A DNA stretch of 64,000 nucleotides from Mercenaria mercenaria (GCF_021730395.1 NC_069371.1:49238001-49302000); one strand, 5' to 3'. Shown: positions 48,046-61,664, counted from the stretch's first letter. Notes: a model not told the origin generated them from the letters alone. Translations and numbers: made by a program.

Positions 48046-48295
48046 CAACGGAGACGCCGACGCCGGAGCGAATGCAATAGCTCTACTTTTTCTTCGAAAA
48101 GTCGAGCTAAAAACAGGCACATCCAAATTTTATATCACCTACCGCATAGTGATGATATAGTAACTCAAACCCTATTGCCGTTATAAACTCTTTTTCATAT
48201 CGCGCATAATATAATTAAACTATGTTGAGACGGTCCCCTTGAAAAATCTATCGCCTTAGGTGTCCACAGTCCACGTAGACTTAATCCGTAAATGT

Positions 48296-51200
48296 CTATT
48301 TGGCAGTTACACACCGAAGCTGTTTTTATTGCATACTAACCCTCACACCCTCCCTCTTTCAGCATCAAGCTCGTCTGCAGTGTCTTCAGTAATGATGAAG
48401 TTTGTTTCTTTTTCAGTTGCAAAGAACTGCTGTATACGTTTTGATATTGTGTCTTTGCTTATTTTTGACATTATATTTAACATATGTAGATCTAGTTAGT
48501 CTTTTTCAGATACTGATGTCAGACACATCGCATTGGTCATGTTCCTACTATTTATATCTCCTACAGAACAAATAACAATAAACTTGAATGGAATTTTACG
48601 TAATAAGTAGTTTGAGAAGCAGTTACTGTTGGAACATTTGCCGCCCTCAGGATCTATATAATGACGCAGAACATTCATAACCTTTATGGATAATGTGAAC
48701 AATTCTTATTCGGATACATGGAGTTATGTACGTAAAAATAACATTCAAGTGCTGATGTGTTAAAGACACTTCGCTACTTAATATCTAAGAAGTAGCTTTA
48801 TGTACCGCTTGTATATAATATAATATATATTTTTTGCTGCCAATACATGTCGATTGAAATGCTGCCAAATACTAATGCCTGTTACCTAAAACCTGTTGTT
48901 GTTTTTGTAGTATAGGAACACGAAATTAGTAAATAATTGATTTACTCACAGTGAAATGTGAGTAAATTGTCTTACCTTCTTCGTGACAACATGTCTAACA
49001 CAGTTTCAGCTATGAAAATTACACGGTCGTTGATTCAAGAGAAGTAGAAATATAAACCTATAACATTGCACATTTTGGGCTACACGTACAGTGGGTATTT
49101 TCTGGTCAATTTTATTTATGGAATGTTACAAAGATGTAACTAAAAACAAAACAATTACTAGGAATAGATTTAAAGGTATAGATCTTATTAAATAAGTACA
49201 TACAGGACTGATGGTAGCTTTTGAACAGTTTAAGAATCCCAGACAAATTGAATAGAGGCATGGTATTAACTGTATCCGGAAGCCAAAACGGCCCTTTGAC
49301 CAAATTTTTTCTTAACATTAAAGGAACATATTTTTATTTTGTTTTATTTCTTAAAATATATTTTAAACAATCCCTGTATATTGTTATTTTCTATCTAAAA
49401 CTAACTACTTTTGCACCTGTGGTCTCAAAACTTTCAGTTTTGTAATTACTAATATAACCTTGCAGCCAATTAGAAAACTGAACAAACATGGATACCGGAG
49501 AAATCTACGTTTGATACGTGCTATTAGCTGGAAACTTTACCTTAATGAATGTTAACAATGAATATGTAAGCGTTTGTAAAAACAGAAAGCAAAACTTGGC
49601 GTATGTTCCAGTCAGACTAGACATTGCATTAATACACTTGTGAATTATTATAGATTCTGCATACGATCATGAATGCCACAGAAAATTGGTCATTTGGAAC
49701 TATGATGAAATGCAGCACAAGAATTCTGATTAAACTGGCCATGTTAATTTTAATAGATATAACGTACGCCGATCTAGTTATCTTAGTGAATAACGTACAC
49801 AAAATGATGTATGTCCGGAAATTCTAAGACTGAGTGATAAAGGTTAAAAGGGAATTTATATAATAACAGACTATTAATGGTGATTCATACAAAACAAATA
49901 CAAACTACGAAGCCACACGATAATTCATAATTATATCCTTTTGTAGGTTTACAGAATTCTTCTTTTCAATAAATAAAATGATCATGAATTTTCAGATACT
50001 TCTTTTCTTTTGCAGTTAGTAGGCCATAAGCAAGAAACTTAAATGCATTGTGATCTTTAGAACGAAGCACCTACGTGTCGATACCATTTGTGGTGGTCAA
50101 AATGTCTGTACAATTACATAACATAATTAATCTCAAATGCAATAGGTATAATTACACTTTGATCCTAAAAATGTTACCGGTAATCACTTTTAAGATTCGC
50201 TTTAACCGTGTTGAGCAAAGGAGGATCGAGTCGCATTAAGTCATCAACATATGATTAATGTAGAAACGGCAAACTCAAATTTATTATCTCTATTTTTCTA
50301 GAACTTTATTTTAGCACTTGCACATAATTTCCACTTGAGCAACTACAAAATGTTCAAAATTGTAACATGTAGCATTTAATCATAAAACGTATATATATTT
50401 CTATCTGTGGCTTTAAGTTATGTCTGCAAATAAATGTTTATTGAAAGTGTATGCATCCTTACATGGCATATCTGCAAAAAGATTATCATAAACTGCTTTT
50501 ATCGTTTTACTTTGTACACAACAACATGTGATGGTCCGCAATTAAGCATACCGCTGCCTTTTAGTAATATACATATCAGTAAACTACTGCCTGAAATCTG
50601 GCATATAAGATCCTACACATTTAGAAATAAAATTATGTGTAAAACAAACGGTTTTAGTCGCTGCGTTTTATTTCTTTTCGAACGTGACATTCTCTGTTTG
50701 ATATTTATCCTTGTTTATTTTTTTATATAATATCATCAATAAATGCTTACACACTGACGTAAGCTTGTTTTGAAAAATATGGTGTTCGTTTAAAGAAGGG
50801 TATGTACAGTCATATGACTAATTGTCTAATTTAATTCAAATATTTGGTTAATTAAAGGGTCCCTTTTAAATTTGTATATACAATTTTGACCCACCAATCA
50901 GTTATAATCAAAGAGACCCACTTATCGGTTCCTAAGACATTAGGCTAGTTTCATAGGGGTATCCCCACTTCCAGACCATTGAAGAAGTGGTAAAACATAG
51001 TTGGGTGCCAAAGGACCCACTTTTCCACTTCGTAGCCGGACAATCGACTTCAGACCCAACTGTTGACTTTCCGAATTAAATTAGACCCTATAACTAACCA
51101 AGTTTAAAAGCTGTATATATTGCGAAGCAAACCAACATTCATGTTCAATGTGCTACAGATCAAACAAGTTACTTTTTGAATACAAAACTCATCAGATATA

Positions 51201-51568
51201 AACCTGAATTATTGAATGAATAATTACTTTCATCTTTTGCATCACCTATCAAATAGAATAGTCCAGGAGATCATTTTGAAGGACGCAAAAAATTAAGAAA
51301 AAGAAAAGCGAACTCGGTTTGACTGAGTATGTTCACGGGAGATAATGACATTTGCGAGACCCTTTCCGCCCCAGCAATTTAAATATATACCAACCTTTGT
51401 GCTTGCTTGTCAAAAATTTACATCAGTTAAACATTTTTGGCAAGATTATCGCTTATTAATTATCAAAAGATATATTTAATATAGTCATCAGTAGGAGCGT
51501 AGCTGGTTTCGTATATATGCGCAGACCCAACCTGCTGGCACACTCCTACGAATAGTTTTGTCTAGATT
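48296..51568. other. Intergenic DNA with unsupported open frames
   Basis: On the minus strand 48702-48496 is open and fairly protein-like (Y-I-D-P-E-G-G-K-C-S-N-S-N-C-F), with a second open stretch after one stop, down to about 48345. On the plus strand 50434-50730 is open. None matches a family I know; the minus-strand pair may be a decayed gene. Confidence 0.25.
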
Positions 51569-51980
51569 GTATACGAGGATTGTTCAAATATGAATGCATC
51601 TAAACACATAAAAATGTATCCTTGATAGATTTCAATGAAAATTTTATTTGATCACCTCGAAGTATTCACCTCCAACCGATATGCAAAGTTTCAGTCTTCT
51701 AATCCACTCCTTGAAGGCATTTTCATAGTCTTGGCAGACGTTGCTGTTTTCGGCCGACGGCCATGTGGTGCATTTTCTGTTGAAACTAACCCACATTTGA
51801 ATTTCTTAAACCAACAAATAACTGTCGAAAAGAACATTTCATTATGACCATAAACAGAACATATGTCATCAAAAATGTCTTTACATCCTATGCCAAGAAT
51901 ACAATGATTCTTAATATAGGACCGTATTTCAACGGCGTACGCTGACCTTCTTCCAACCATTTTTGTATTAGTATACACGA
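51569..51980 (-). mobile_element. Mariner-type transposon remnant with a large internal deletion
   Basis: On the minus strand a frame from 51978 reads I-R-S-Y-I-K-N-H-C..V-Y-G-H-N-E-M-F-F-S-T-V-I-C-W-F-K-K-F-K, the helix-turn-helix start of mariner transposases, up to the G-R-R-P linker. It then jumps directly to the far C-terminus in another frame (W-I-R-R-L-K-L-C-I-S-V-G-G-E-Y-F-E). The whole DDD catalytic core is missing. One terminus, tacgaggattgttcaaatat at 51573, looks like a mariner end next to TA; the other end is not found. Confidence 0.82.
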
Positions 51981-53695
51981 GTAGGCAATGTTTAGCGAGC
52001 GATAGACACAGCTAAAGTGAACGGATTTTAATGGGTGTGGTGTCAATGTAAAGCTAACATCTACCCAATAATGTTAATTTCCTCGTGATTTTCGCATCAT
52101 TTCTGTTTATATAATTTGTAGGTAAATCAGTGTCAACTTTATTTCCCGAGGCAAATTTCTTTCCATGCTTATTCCGAAAAGTCGAAAATATTGTTTATGT
52201 TTATTCTCCAGTTCTATCGATATCACTGTTAAATTGAAAACAAGAAATTAATCTTGAAATCAATTTTATGTGTGCGAGATATGGCATACACAAATTATAT
52301 ATATATTTGTGAAAAAGACACAACAAATTTCTGTATAAATTTGGCAGAACATGTCTTATCAAGAAAAACATAAATAAACCCTACATGTAAATTGTCTGTA
52401 TTCAGGGGCATCCACGTGGCGTGGTGAGAGATAGATATAACCAATACTTTCAAAGTTTGCTTCTGTATTCAGGTGCATCCACGTGCTGGGAGACAGATAT
52501 AACCAGTACTATCATAGTTTGCTTCTGTATTCAGGTGCATTCACATGATACGAGGTAAATATATCTAAATACTAACAACATTTGCCTTTTTAACATGTAT
52601 TCTACAGATTTTTATCTAACGTACCATGAATTAGGCTGCGGTGCCAGAATGTATTGCCTAACAGACAATATTGTAAAGTTAACAATATAAACATCGGTGT
52701 CTGCAGCTATTTTATTCAGTAATGACCTGGTTCACATACAGCAAGTTTTACAGTCAACATTAGCAGGAGTTTTGAATAGTGATAAATGCTACGTTATTGG
52801 AATATTCTCTAATTTTGCTGTACTGTTCTTATGACGTTTAATTATCAGTTAAATGTACCTTCGTCAACGCATCCAGAGTCACCAGAACAAATTTACGGAA
52901 TGTGCAATAGTTTCCTAGCCTCAAATCAACAGATTTCAGCGTAAATACTTTCAGTTGTAAATAATACAAGTATCCGTTTGAACGATCCATATAGTCTTCA
53001 CACGTCTTATATGGTTATCGGTGCCAAAAATCCAAGTTTGTCAAATCTGATGTAAATATTTGATGTAAACAGTAGCTACGATTGTCCGCTTTCTTATTAG
53101 CTTTAGCTGAAAGATAATATAATTCATCTTAATGAAAAGATGATAAACAATTTACAATAGAAATAATGTATATTTATGTAGACATCAGATTTAAACAAAA
53201 TAAACTGCAACGAGCAGAATAAAAAATTAATTCAACATTGACGCCACCTAACTTATTTGACATGAATACAAAGACTCTCCTGTGTTTTACTTATTAATAA
53301 TTTCGTAAAACCTATAAATCACGTATGAAAGTTTAATAAATATGAACTACGTTGCTATTTCAATTTTCTTTGCGGAACTTGTCTAGCGAATTAGGCGTGT
53401 TTAATTGAAAACGTGCCATAAAGATATTCTAGTCAAATCAGATTTATTCTTTTAATTTACCTGTAACTAGGGTTAATACAAGCTGATTTTACTAGCTAGA
53501 AGTTTGTAAAAGAACACGATGGTTAAGATAGTTACATAACAGACAACGTCATAGTTATAAATCATTTTTTAGATATTTTATATCTTTACTGAACATTTGC
53601 TTATACAAACTAAGTATCAGAGAATAGAAGAAAAAAAAGATATCAAGAAAAAAATAGGAGCACCAGAAACAGTGATTTGCTATTTCAATATCGTA
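51981..53695. other. Intergenic DNA with a short minisatellite
   Basis: Only the 52395-52590 repeat and the 53095-53160 trace repeat stand out. Confidence 0.4.
52395..52590. repeat. Direct repeat of ~65 bp, three units
   Basis: tctgtattcaggtgcatcca starts units at 52395, 52462 and 52524, each followed by agatataaccagtact-like sequence. Confidence 0.85.
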
Positions 53696-53698
53696 ATT

Positions 53699-54081
53699 TT
53701 ATACCCAGGAGATCAAATTAGGGCTCATTTGGTCCTCTTGTTTGTGAAACAGTGTTATTCAAAGAACGTTTGTTGTTGAAATAAGAAGTTTGCATACTGG
53801 GTGTGACATTGCGGGATCAAATTTATTAGATTCTTTATGGAGTTTATGCATTACTTATGGTGGTCAATCTCTTCGAGAGCGTTAGCAAAATGCATTACCA
53901 TAATTGTCAGGTCAGTTTGCTGGCCATTCTCTACATGTAAATTCTCGAAGAACTCTTGTGTAAAAGTTATATGTTTTGTTTCACCGATAAGTTTTGAACT
54001 TACACAATATTGGTTATGACTGAACGGACCATTTCTATCAAAGTAGGTCGTGATGTTAGATACTGAAATATGTTCCATCAT
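53699..54081 (-). mobile_element. LINE reverse transcriptase scrap, copy 1 of a local duplication
   Basis: The minus-strand frame 54081-53851 contains G-E-T-K-H-I-T-F-T-Q-E-F-F-E-N-L and Q-T-D-L-T-I-M-V-M-H-F-A-N-A-L-E-E-I-D-H-H. This matches the LINE reverse transcriptase motif A region (Q-T-D-x-x-x-x-D-F-x-K-A-F-D-x-V-x-H), but the catalytic D-F and F-D are replaced. The plus-strand stretch 53699-53947 is repeated at 54783-55015. Confidence 0.6.
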
Positions 54082-54782
54082 TTCACAGGCAATACATGTT
54101 AAGGATATATGCCTATTGTTGTTATCCTCGGATTTTTAGCCCTCCTTGTATACTGGGTCGAAGCAACTGCAAATTTCCATCTACTGGGAGTTGATCGGTT
54201 TTAAGCGATAGTTTGAATATATCGTTTTATGACTAGAGCTGTCCTTTGTGAATCTCCTTGAGCGGTCATGTAGAGGCTTTATTAGGATTTCGCCCCTTTA
54301 ATTATTTAACCATGCTATTTCATACTTTGTTCCTTAAAATGGGATTACGCACTCCGTTGTACATTAGATGAAATTTAACCAAAGAAAAATAAAATCTGAA
54401 AGGAGAAGTCCCGGGTAAGGGGCTATAAATTGTTGTATCGTAATGTAAGTAAGTCGTTGGACTTCTAAGAATTTCCTGGTGTTGATTGCAAAGAAAAGTT
54501 CCGTGTCTGAATTCGTGTAAAAACCGTAATTTTCGATGCACATATATGTATGTAATTATGTATAAGAAATGTCCGTTTTTGTACTATATTTAGCTACTGT
54601 TGCTCACCAATTCAATGTGTCATTTCAAAAGTCTTATTATCGGTGCAAAGTGTATGTGCCCAGCTATAGTATGATACCTTTCTATGATATTTCTGCCGAT
54701 CACAATGCCTAGGAGAACCCCGTGCGTGTATAGTTATTATACAAGCACGGATTTAATTTAACAAGAAAAAAATGTCGTAATT

Positions 54783-55015
54783 TTATACACAGGAGATCGA
54801 ATTAGGGCTCATTTGGTCCTCTTGTTTGTGAAACGGTGTCATTCAAAGAACGGTTGTTGTTGGAATAAGAAGTTTGCATATTGGGTGGAAATATATTAGA
54901 TTCCTTATAGCGTTTATGCATTATTTATGGTCAACCTTTTCGAGAGCGTTAGCAAAATGCATTACCATAATTGTCAGGTCAGTTTGCTGGCCATTCTCTA
55001 CATGTAGAGCGTCAC
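54783..55015 (-). mobile_element. LINE scrap, copy 2 of the local duplication
   Basis: Same sequence as 53699-53947 about 1.08 kb away, including gagcgttagcaaaatgcatt and gtcagtttgctggccattct. The minus strand again reads Q-T-D-L-T-I-M-V-M-H-F-A-N-A-L-E-K-V-D-H-K. Confidence 0.6.
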
Positions 55016-57584
55016 TTCTAAGCGCCAAAACACTGTGTGCTACCTGTAGATCGGTTTTGAGGTCAGCGATAGTTTTGTACGTTTACTACTAGAAAGTGAA
55101 CATTCACTGCCATTGTGCATATTAATAAAAACCAAACAATCACGTTTTCGCTATTGTGGCTGTATTTAATACATATTTGCTAATTTACGGCTGTAAGGTG
55201 AGTGTATAACACATTTTAAGTTACCCTGTGTACACTAACTAGTCAAAAAGCTATGTCGTTTTATTTTTTGTTAAGTAAATGCTGGGATCAATATCCAGAT
55301 GTTCGTTCCCGTTGAAATCTGGTCTCACTCACATAAACATTTGTATTTGCTTTTCGTTTAAAACATTCAGTCCCTAGATTATTGTCATGTTCAAAGTTGT
55401 TAAGCAGTAACACGTAACGTTAAAAATATAATTGACCATATTGCTAGGACAATACAACAACTGTCCCACCACCGGGAAAATATTCCAGATGTCATCACGA
55501 ATTTATTTGAAACACGGTTAAATACTAGATTGAATCCATCTTACATTTTCTAAGGTACAGAAAAGTTTTATTGAGCATAAAGTTCCAAGAGGCAGTTTCG
55601 CCGAATACAGAATTAGTTAGTAATTGTAAGAATTTCAAACAGATGATGAAAATGAGGTACAGAATAGGTATGATTAACACATAAGCTGTTAACACTGCAA
55701 CTGCCTATAAAAGATATAGGACTACAAGGCTTTCTTTTAACACTGAAAATGAAACATAAGATGGAATACCCTGTAAGCGGAATGTTATAGTTATACTATG
55801 CAAGAAGCTATTTATCAGCCGGATTCAAATAGACACCCTCATGGTACAAAATCAGTTTGTAGCAACAAACTTTATTTCTCTAAATACGATGTAAAATAAG
55901 AAATTAATGTTAACTTCTATCTGAATGTCTAAAAAAAAAAAACCAAAAAAAACAACAACGAAAAACGCGTTGATTTTAGTCTTTTAGTAATTAATGCTTT
56001 TTAATTTAATCATATATCAACATAAACACGAAACATAGCCAAATGCAATTTACATTTGGTCACAGCTGATGAAAAAGCGAAGAGGAATCCTCTTCAGCGT
56101 GACATGATATTTGTATATAAATTATAATAACATATTATATTAAAACATATTGTATACATGTGTAGCGACACTTGTTTTGAAAGACAATAATTACATGCAT
56201 GTGAAAATACAAATTACACTTTTTTTTCTAAATATGTTCCCTCAATGTTTCTGCAACTCAGTAATTAAATATATCACACATACGTTACATAATATGATGA
56301 CAATCAGAACGTGTATTTCATATTCAATGTAAAAAGTGACAATCGATCAATCTGGATATGAATTAATTAAAAACGTTATTTCCGGCTGGTTAGTCAAAGG
56401 ACTCACGAGTTAGAGTTTGATGTCAGGACAGACGGAGGCGATTTCTTCCGATGATGATTTGACAGAGGTCATTACGTCTACATACTGGGACAGAATAGTT
56501 ACGTTACCTAATAATTGTTCAAAGAGAAAGGCGATGTAATATCAGAATCAACATTTAAAACTTCAATACATTCAAGAACTTTCAAACTGTATTACAAGGG
56601 CATATATATTATAAAAAACATCAAGACACGAGCCTTAGTGACCATTTTATTCTGACATTTTTCCCAACACAAATGCGAATTTGTCTATTATGTGAATGTT
56701 TATATATATCATACAATGCACTAAGAAGACAATATGATACATGAAAGTAAACTGGGCTTAACCGTGGTGAACAGTTTTGTTTAATGAAATCATTCTTGTT
56801 AAAGGCTCACAGCTACAAACTAGGTGTGTAACTCTGAAGTATATCTTATTAAAAGGGACAATTACTTAAGAGTTTTGAAAAATATTTCAATCCCTTCAAG
56901 TGAATAAGAACGTTGAATAAAAAATTCATGCGCTAAGTAATAGGTTATTTATTTCACCGTGAAATGGTTTTATAAATATCAGACATCAAGAACTTAAAGG
57001 CTGGTTGTAGGAAATTCTAAATTTTGAAGATACGAAACTGTAAACAATATTCTGATGTTGAACTTCTTTTTCGAAAATGTTTAGTCCTTTTGAGCCTCGA
57101 AAGTATTAAAATGTAAAACTGACTCCACCTGTTCAAAGATTCCTAGAAGGGCTTATGTGTTCCTGTTAAAAATGGAAACTTTTGAAAACCAATATTTTTT
57201 TCTGATGTGTTTTCATGAAAATTACATTTTTGATGATATATTTAAAATATAACCTATATTCAAAAACGTCCTAGACATACAGAACCAGTGAAGGAACATG
57301 ATTTTGTTTAAACATAATTTAGAAGAATTTCGTGAAAAAAACTGTTATGGATTTAGTGAATGGAACCGTTAGAATTATTGTTTAAGTCCTGCTCAAATTC
57401 ACTATAAAACAAGGTAAGATTGGCAATTCGATACAATGATACAATTTCCTTCACGTGTAATCAAAAGTTATGAAAGTTCACATCACAATTTTCTGAAAAA
57501 GAATTAGCCTGTGTCCTTTTCTAAAATTTAACGTTTCTACAGACAACTTTAACAGCACTGAATAGAGCTACAAATGCCAAATGC
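55016..57584. other. Intergenic DNA
   Basis: AT-rich; no gene or clear repeat beyond an A-rich tract near 55932. Confidence 0.4.
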
Positions 57585-59710
57585 CAAATGCCAAAAGCTG
57601 CATCTTCCAAACAACTCGCACAAGACTTTAATGACTTTTTCATAAACAAAATAGACAAAATACGGATAGAAATAGCATCCTGTTCTGTATCTGACATTTT
57701 GTAGATGACACTGAAACACAACCACCAATGGAGGACTGCCTAAACAGTTTTACTCAAGCTACACCTGAAGGAGTGAAGAATATTATCAAGGCATCCCCAT
57801 GTTAGTCGTGTGAATTAGACCCAATACCAATTTGGCTCTTAAAGACATGCCTTGATGAGCTCCTTCTAGGTTTGGCAAAAATTATCAACACATCACTGGA
57901 AACTGCTTATGTTCCAAAGGAATTCAAAAGTCCCATGTTCAACCCCTTTTGTAAAAAGACCAGACATTCCAATGAACAAAGAACTACAGGCCAGCATCAA
58001 ACCTAACTTTTGTCTCCAAAGTGCCGGAAAAAGTAACCGATAAAGGCATTAAGTCCCACTTCACTTCGAAGAACCTACATAAACAGCACCAGTCTGCATG
58101 CAGAAGCATCACTCAGCAGAAACCGTACTATCTGAAAGTTCAAAATGACATTCTTCAATCCCTGGATGAAAACGAAATCACAATTTTGGTAATGCTTGAC
58201 TTATCAGCTGCGTTTGATACTATCGACCAGGAAACGTTGCTAAAACGCTTGGAAAAGGACTTCAGGATCATTGGAAAACCACTAGAGTGGATGACGTCTT
58301 ATCTGAATGACCGCTACCAAACAGTCTCAGTAAATGGCGAACTGTCTACTCCAGTCCACATGAAATACAGTGTACCACAAGGATCTGTCCTAGGAACGAA
58401 AAACCATATCATGTACACAAAACCCATCGGTTCAATCGACTGGATCATCACTTTATGACTCACAACTACACTTGTCGTTTAAGCCAAAAAAATGTTTCCT
58501 ACCAACATGAAGCCCTATCTCGAATTGGGATCTGTCATAAAGACATAGTTAGTCTATTGGATGCACCAGGACAAGCTGAAGTTCAATAGTAACAAAACTG
58601 AGGTCATTTTGTTTCACACAATTCACACAAAAATACCCGAAGATATCTGCGTGTGAGTATGACCCTCTCGTATTAAACCATCAATTTGTGTGAAGAATCT
58701 CGGTGCTAGAATTGATTCAAACATGGACATGACACAGCATTGTTAAAGACCTGCTCCAGTCCTACCTTTTAACCTTAAATTGTCACTGAAAATGCATGAA
58801 AATCCTGACTATGAACAGTTACGCCTGTCAAAATAGAGTGTATTTTATATAAAATTCTGTATAAAATACCTGTGTTTTTTCGTGCTAAAGTGTGGCGCGT
58901 GGTCGTTAACTGTTACCTATTGTAACATGGACTATAGAATTCGAATAGCCGCGGAGCAGGGCTTTAACTCTCCATGTAGAGCTAGTTTTGTATAACTTCG
59001 GCAAATAGGCCACATTAAGCAGTATATCACAGCTGACGGTACTAAGTCTTTTGTGAACTCTCTGGTTACATCGAAAGTAGACTACTGTAATTCGCTGCTA
59101 TATTGAATTTCCGAAGACACACTGCAAAACCTTCAATGTGTACAAAACATAGCGACTAGTCTTGATTGAGTTGCACTGGCTTCCGGGTCAGCACGAATTT
59201 GGTTCAAAATCTTGACACTTACATACAAAGCCATGTACAATAAATCTCCCAAGTACATTGTCGATATGCTGGACGTGTACAAGCCTCGTATAGACTTAAG
59301 GTCGGCAAATGGCCTAGTGTCTTTGTTTGTTCCGAGGAGTAAAACAGTAAAGTATGGTGACAGAAGTTTCAAGCATGCAGCTACAAAGCTTTGAAATGCC
59401 CTTCCAGCTAGCTAGCATCAGAGATTCATGAACAAGCTCACTGTCTGCATTTAAAAAATCTTTCTGTAAAATAAAATCATGACAGGTTTGTTTCGTGTTG
59501 AGAAAGGGATTGCTCTCCATTAATGCTTTTTACGTTGAGCAAAACTTAAGGATGATCACGTGTCAATTACTATTCCTTTTAATATTTTACCAATGTATGT
59601 ATATATGTATGTGTGTATGTGTTCTTTAATGTCTTTGTAAAGCACTTTTGAACGCACACATTTTATATGAAAAGAGTGCTATGTAAATGTGGTATAATAA
59701 TGATAATAAC
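57585..59710 (+). mobile_element. CR1-like LINE, 5'-truncated and broken
   Basis: Order of recognisable parts: L-A-Q-D-F-N-D-F-F-I-N-K-I-D-K-I-R (57600), D-P-I-P-I-W-L-L-K-T-C (57810) and reverse transcriptase 58021-58458, with L-V-M-L-D-L-S-A-A-F-D-T-I-D and V-P-Q-G-S-V-L-G. After this the usual G-P-I-L-F..Y-A-D-D region is shortened and out of frame (Y-D-S-Q-L-H-L-S-F). Then come K-L-K-F-N-S-N-K-T-E-V-I-L-F (58570), G-H-I-K-Q-Y-I-T..V-D-Y-C-N-S-L-L-Y (59010-59100), and the C-terminus L-T-Y-K-A-M-Y-N-K-S-P-K-Y-I (59209). The 3' end is tgtaaagcacttttgaacgc..ataataatgataata, as in CR1/L2 tails. About 230 bp at 58745-58980 look foreign. Confidence 0.85.
58745..58980. repeat. Probable insertion inside the CR1-like LINE
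   Basis: The LINE sequence is interrupted between the N-M-D-M-T-Q-H region and the L-R-Q-I-G-H-I-K motif by a segment with ttttatataaaattctgtat and no LINE similarity. Element ends are not resolved. Confidence 0.35.
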
Positions 59711-59942
59711 AAAAATAGTAATAACTTACCATAATTACCCCCAAAACCTATTACAGTCATACGAGTATACAATGCAGTATATTTATACAAATTCACATGA
59801 CATGGTAATTGTTGTGTGTGCATGATAGAAAAAAAGATTTATGCACATAGCATGATACTTATTCAAGAAGGAAAATTAAAGGCAATTACTCAAAGTGACC
59901 TGAGTGAAAAAAATAGCTTACAGAAGCAAACTATGTAATAAG

Positions 59943-59944
<2 letters not shown>

Positions 59945-59989
<45 letters not shown>
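59945..59989. repeat. (GA)n microsatellite
   Basis: About 22 uninterrupted GA steps. Confidence 0.97.
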
Positions 59990-59992
<3 letters not shown>

Positions 59993-61664
59993 GGATGTTG
60001 TATGAAAATCATCACCAATTGTATAGCCTACTTTGAGACCGAATAATATTTTTAATATAGACATTACTGCGGGAAATTTTTGAAATAGACTAAATTTGTT
60101 CTATCTAATAGTCTATGACCTACTTCAAACAGCTGTGTAAAACATATGCATTTTCGTTTTGTTTTGATGTGACATATGCTGTTGTGTGAATAGTAATATA
60201 TTATCTTACTATTGCAAAGACAAGTCTGAAGTTTTGTCTTAAAAAATTATTGTGGACATGTATAATTTAATTTTGTAAAACAGTTTAGGTTAGAGATTTT
60301 TTAGAGATTATTAATTTATTCCATAAGGATATCAGCCAATCTTAAATACAACATGACGAACAGCAAAATATACATATAATTACTAACACTTCAATGTGGA
60401 GAAAGGCTGACAAATAATCTTTACGACCTTTTCATTTAACATTTATTTAAATTTGTTACAATGTTTCTGTTAATTACATCACACTATATATAACAATGAT
60501 ATGGTAGACATATTCTTATAATTTGTGACTCTCATAAGTTTTCTCTTAAGGTATAATTAAGGAGTACACTTAAGATATAGCGTAATGCGTTTTTGAGAAA
60601 AGGGCCCCAGAATAGTACTAATATTGCTTGATCATATATATTCTTTAAAAATATATTATTAACGGATTTAAAAAAGTATCTACATGTACATTGTATCTAT
60701 ATCTTTGCAGAAAGTTTATATCTTTAAACTGGAATTATGCGCATTTTCGAAGTAAAAATCCAGCAAAAATATATGTGTGTGTAAGGAAGGTGGAGAAAGT
60801 TATAGCTTTTAACCAATATTCCTGTTACCAGTACGAAATAATAAGTTTCAAAATGTGACTTTTCACAATTTGACTAGGGCAGTCTTTGTAAGAAAAGTTA
60901 TTCTGCCCACAGGAGTTGCTTCCCTTCAACATCAGAAATCTCTACGTATAGGTAAGGGCGATCACTGAGTAGATGATTGAAGAAATGAACTATTATTTTT
61001 TAAGTCCGATTTCTTTATTTCAAAAGCATCAACTTCAAATACTTACGCGGCATTATCGTTAACTTAACACATTTAAATGCACAGCAACCGAAAAAAAAAT
61101 GCTTTTATAAAACATTCACCAAAAATACACCATGTGCAGTAAGATGCGCATAATGCCACTTCAAACCAGGCAAGAATTAAAACAAAAACACTTACAAAAC
61201 AACATTTTGTTACATTTTTTTCAGTGCATTATAGGAGTGTTAGTGTGAAATATATATGGTACCTAACACTGTGAAAAATATCAAATATATTTTTCACTGT
61301 TAACAATCTATAAAATTGTTAAACGTAGTTAAAACATTACACAAAAAGAAACTCTGTTGTTTCTATGTAAGTTTTGATATCCTTTACGGGCAAACACCAT
61401 ATTGCAATTTCACTAGTGATATTTCTTTGAAAGAAATTACTATTTTCTATTTCATCTCCAAATGTTATTTAGCATGATAATGGTCCTTAATAAAGTCTGC
61501 ATTGCAACCTCGATTGCATGTTTGTTGCTCGTTCCTTAATTAGTTTCTATATTAACAGTTTAATTAGTGTTATATTTCATATGTAATTATACATACTGCC
61601 GCAGTATATTTCATTATTATATGATATTCGCCGCAGTGTTGAATTGTATTCTTGTACAAGAAAT
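59990..61664. other. Intergenic DNA upstream of a secreted-protein gene
   Basis: Nothing clear except a small palindrome-like dispersed block near 61230-61310 (gtgttagtgtgaaatatata, cctaacactgtgaaaaatat) that resembles 25965-26040. Confidence 0.4.

Larger units (their letters stand above)
46041..48295. mobile_element. 2.25-kb inverted-repeat element with a satellite core
   Basis: Terminal inverted repeats of about 74 bp, 46041-46114 and 48222-48295, differ at only a few positions (acatttacg-attaagtcta at the ends, aaggggaccgtctc at the inner edge). Inside are a dispersed repeat (46490-46800), a SINE (47109-47375) and four ~164-bp tandem units. It has no transposase, so it is non-autonomous. 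The arrangement recalls the 'pearl' elements of bivalves as I remember them (tandem ~160-bp cores). No clear target duplication is seen. Confidence 0.75.
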
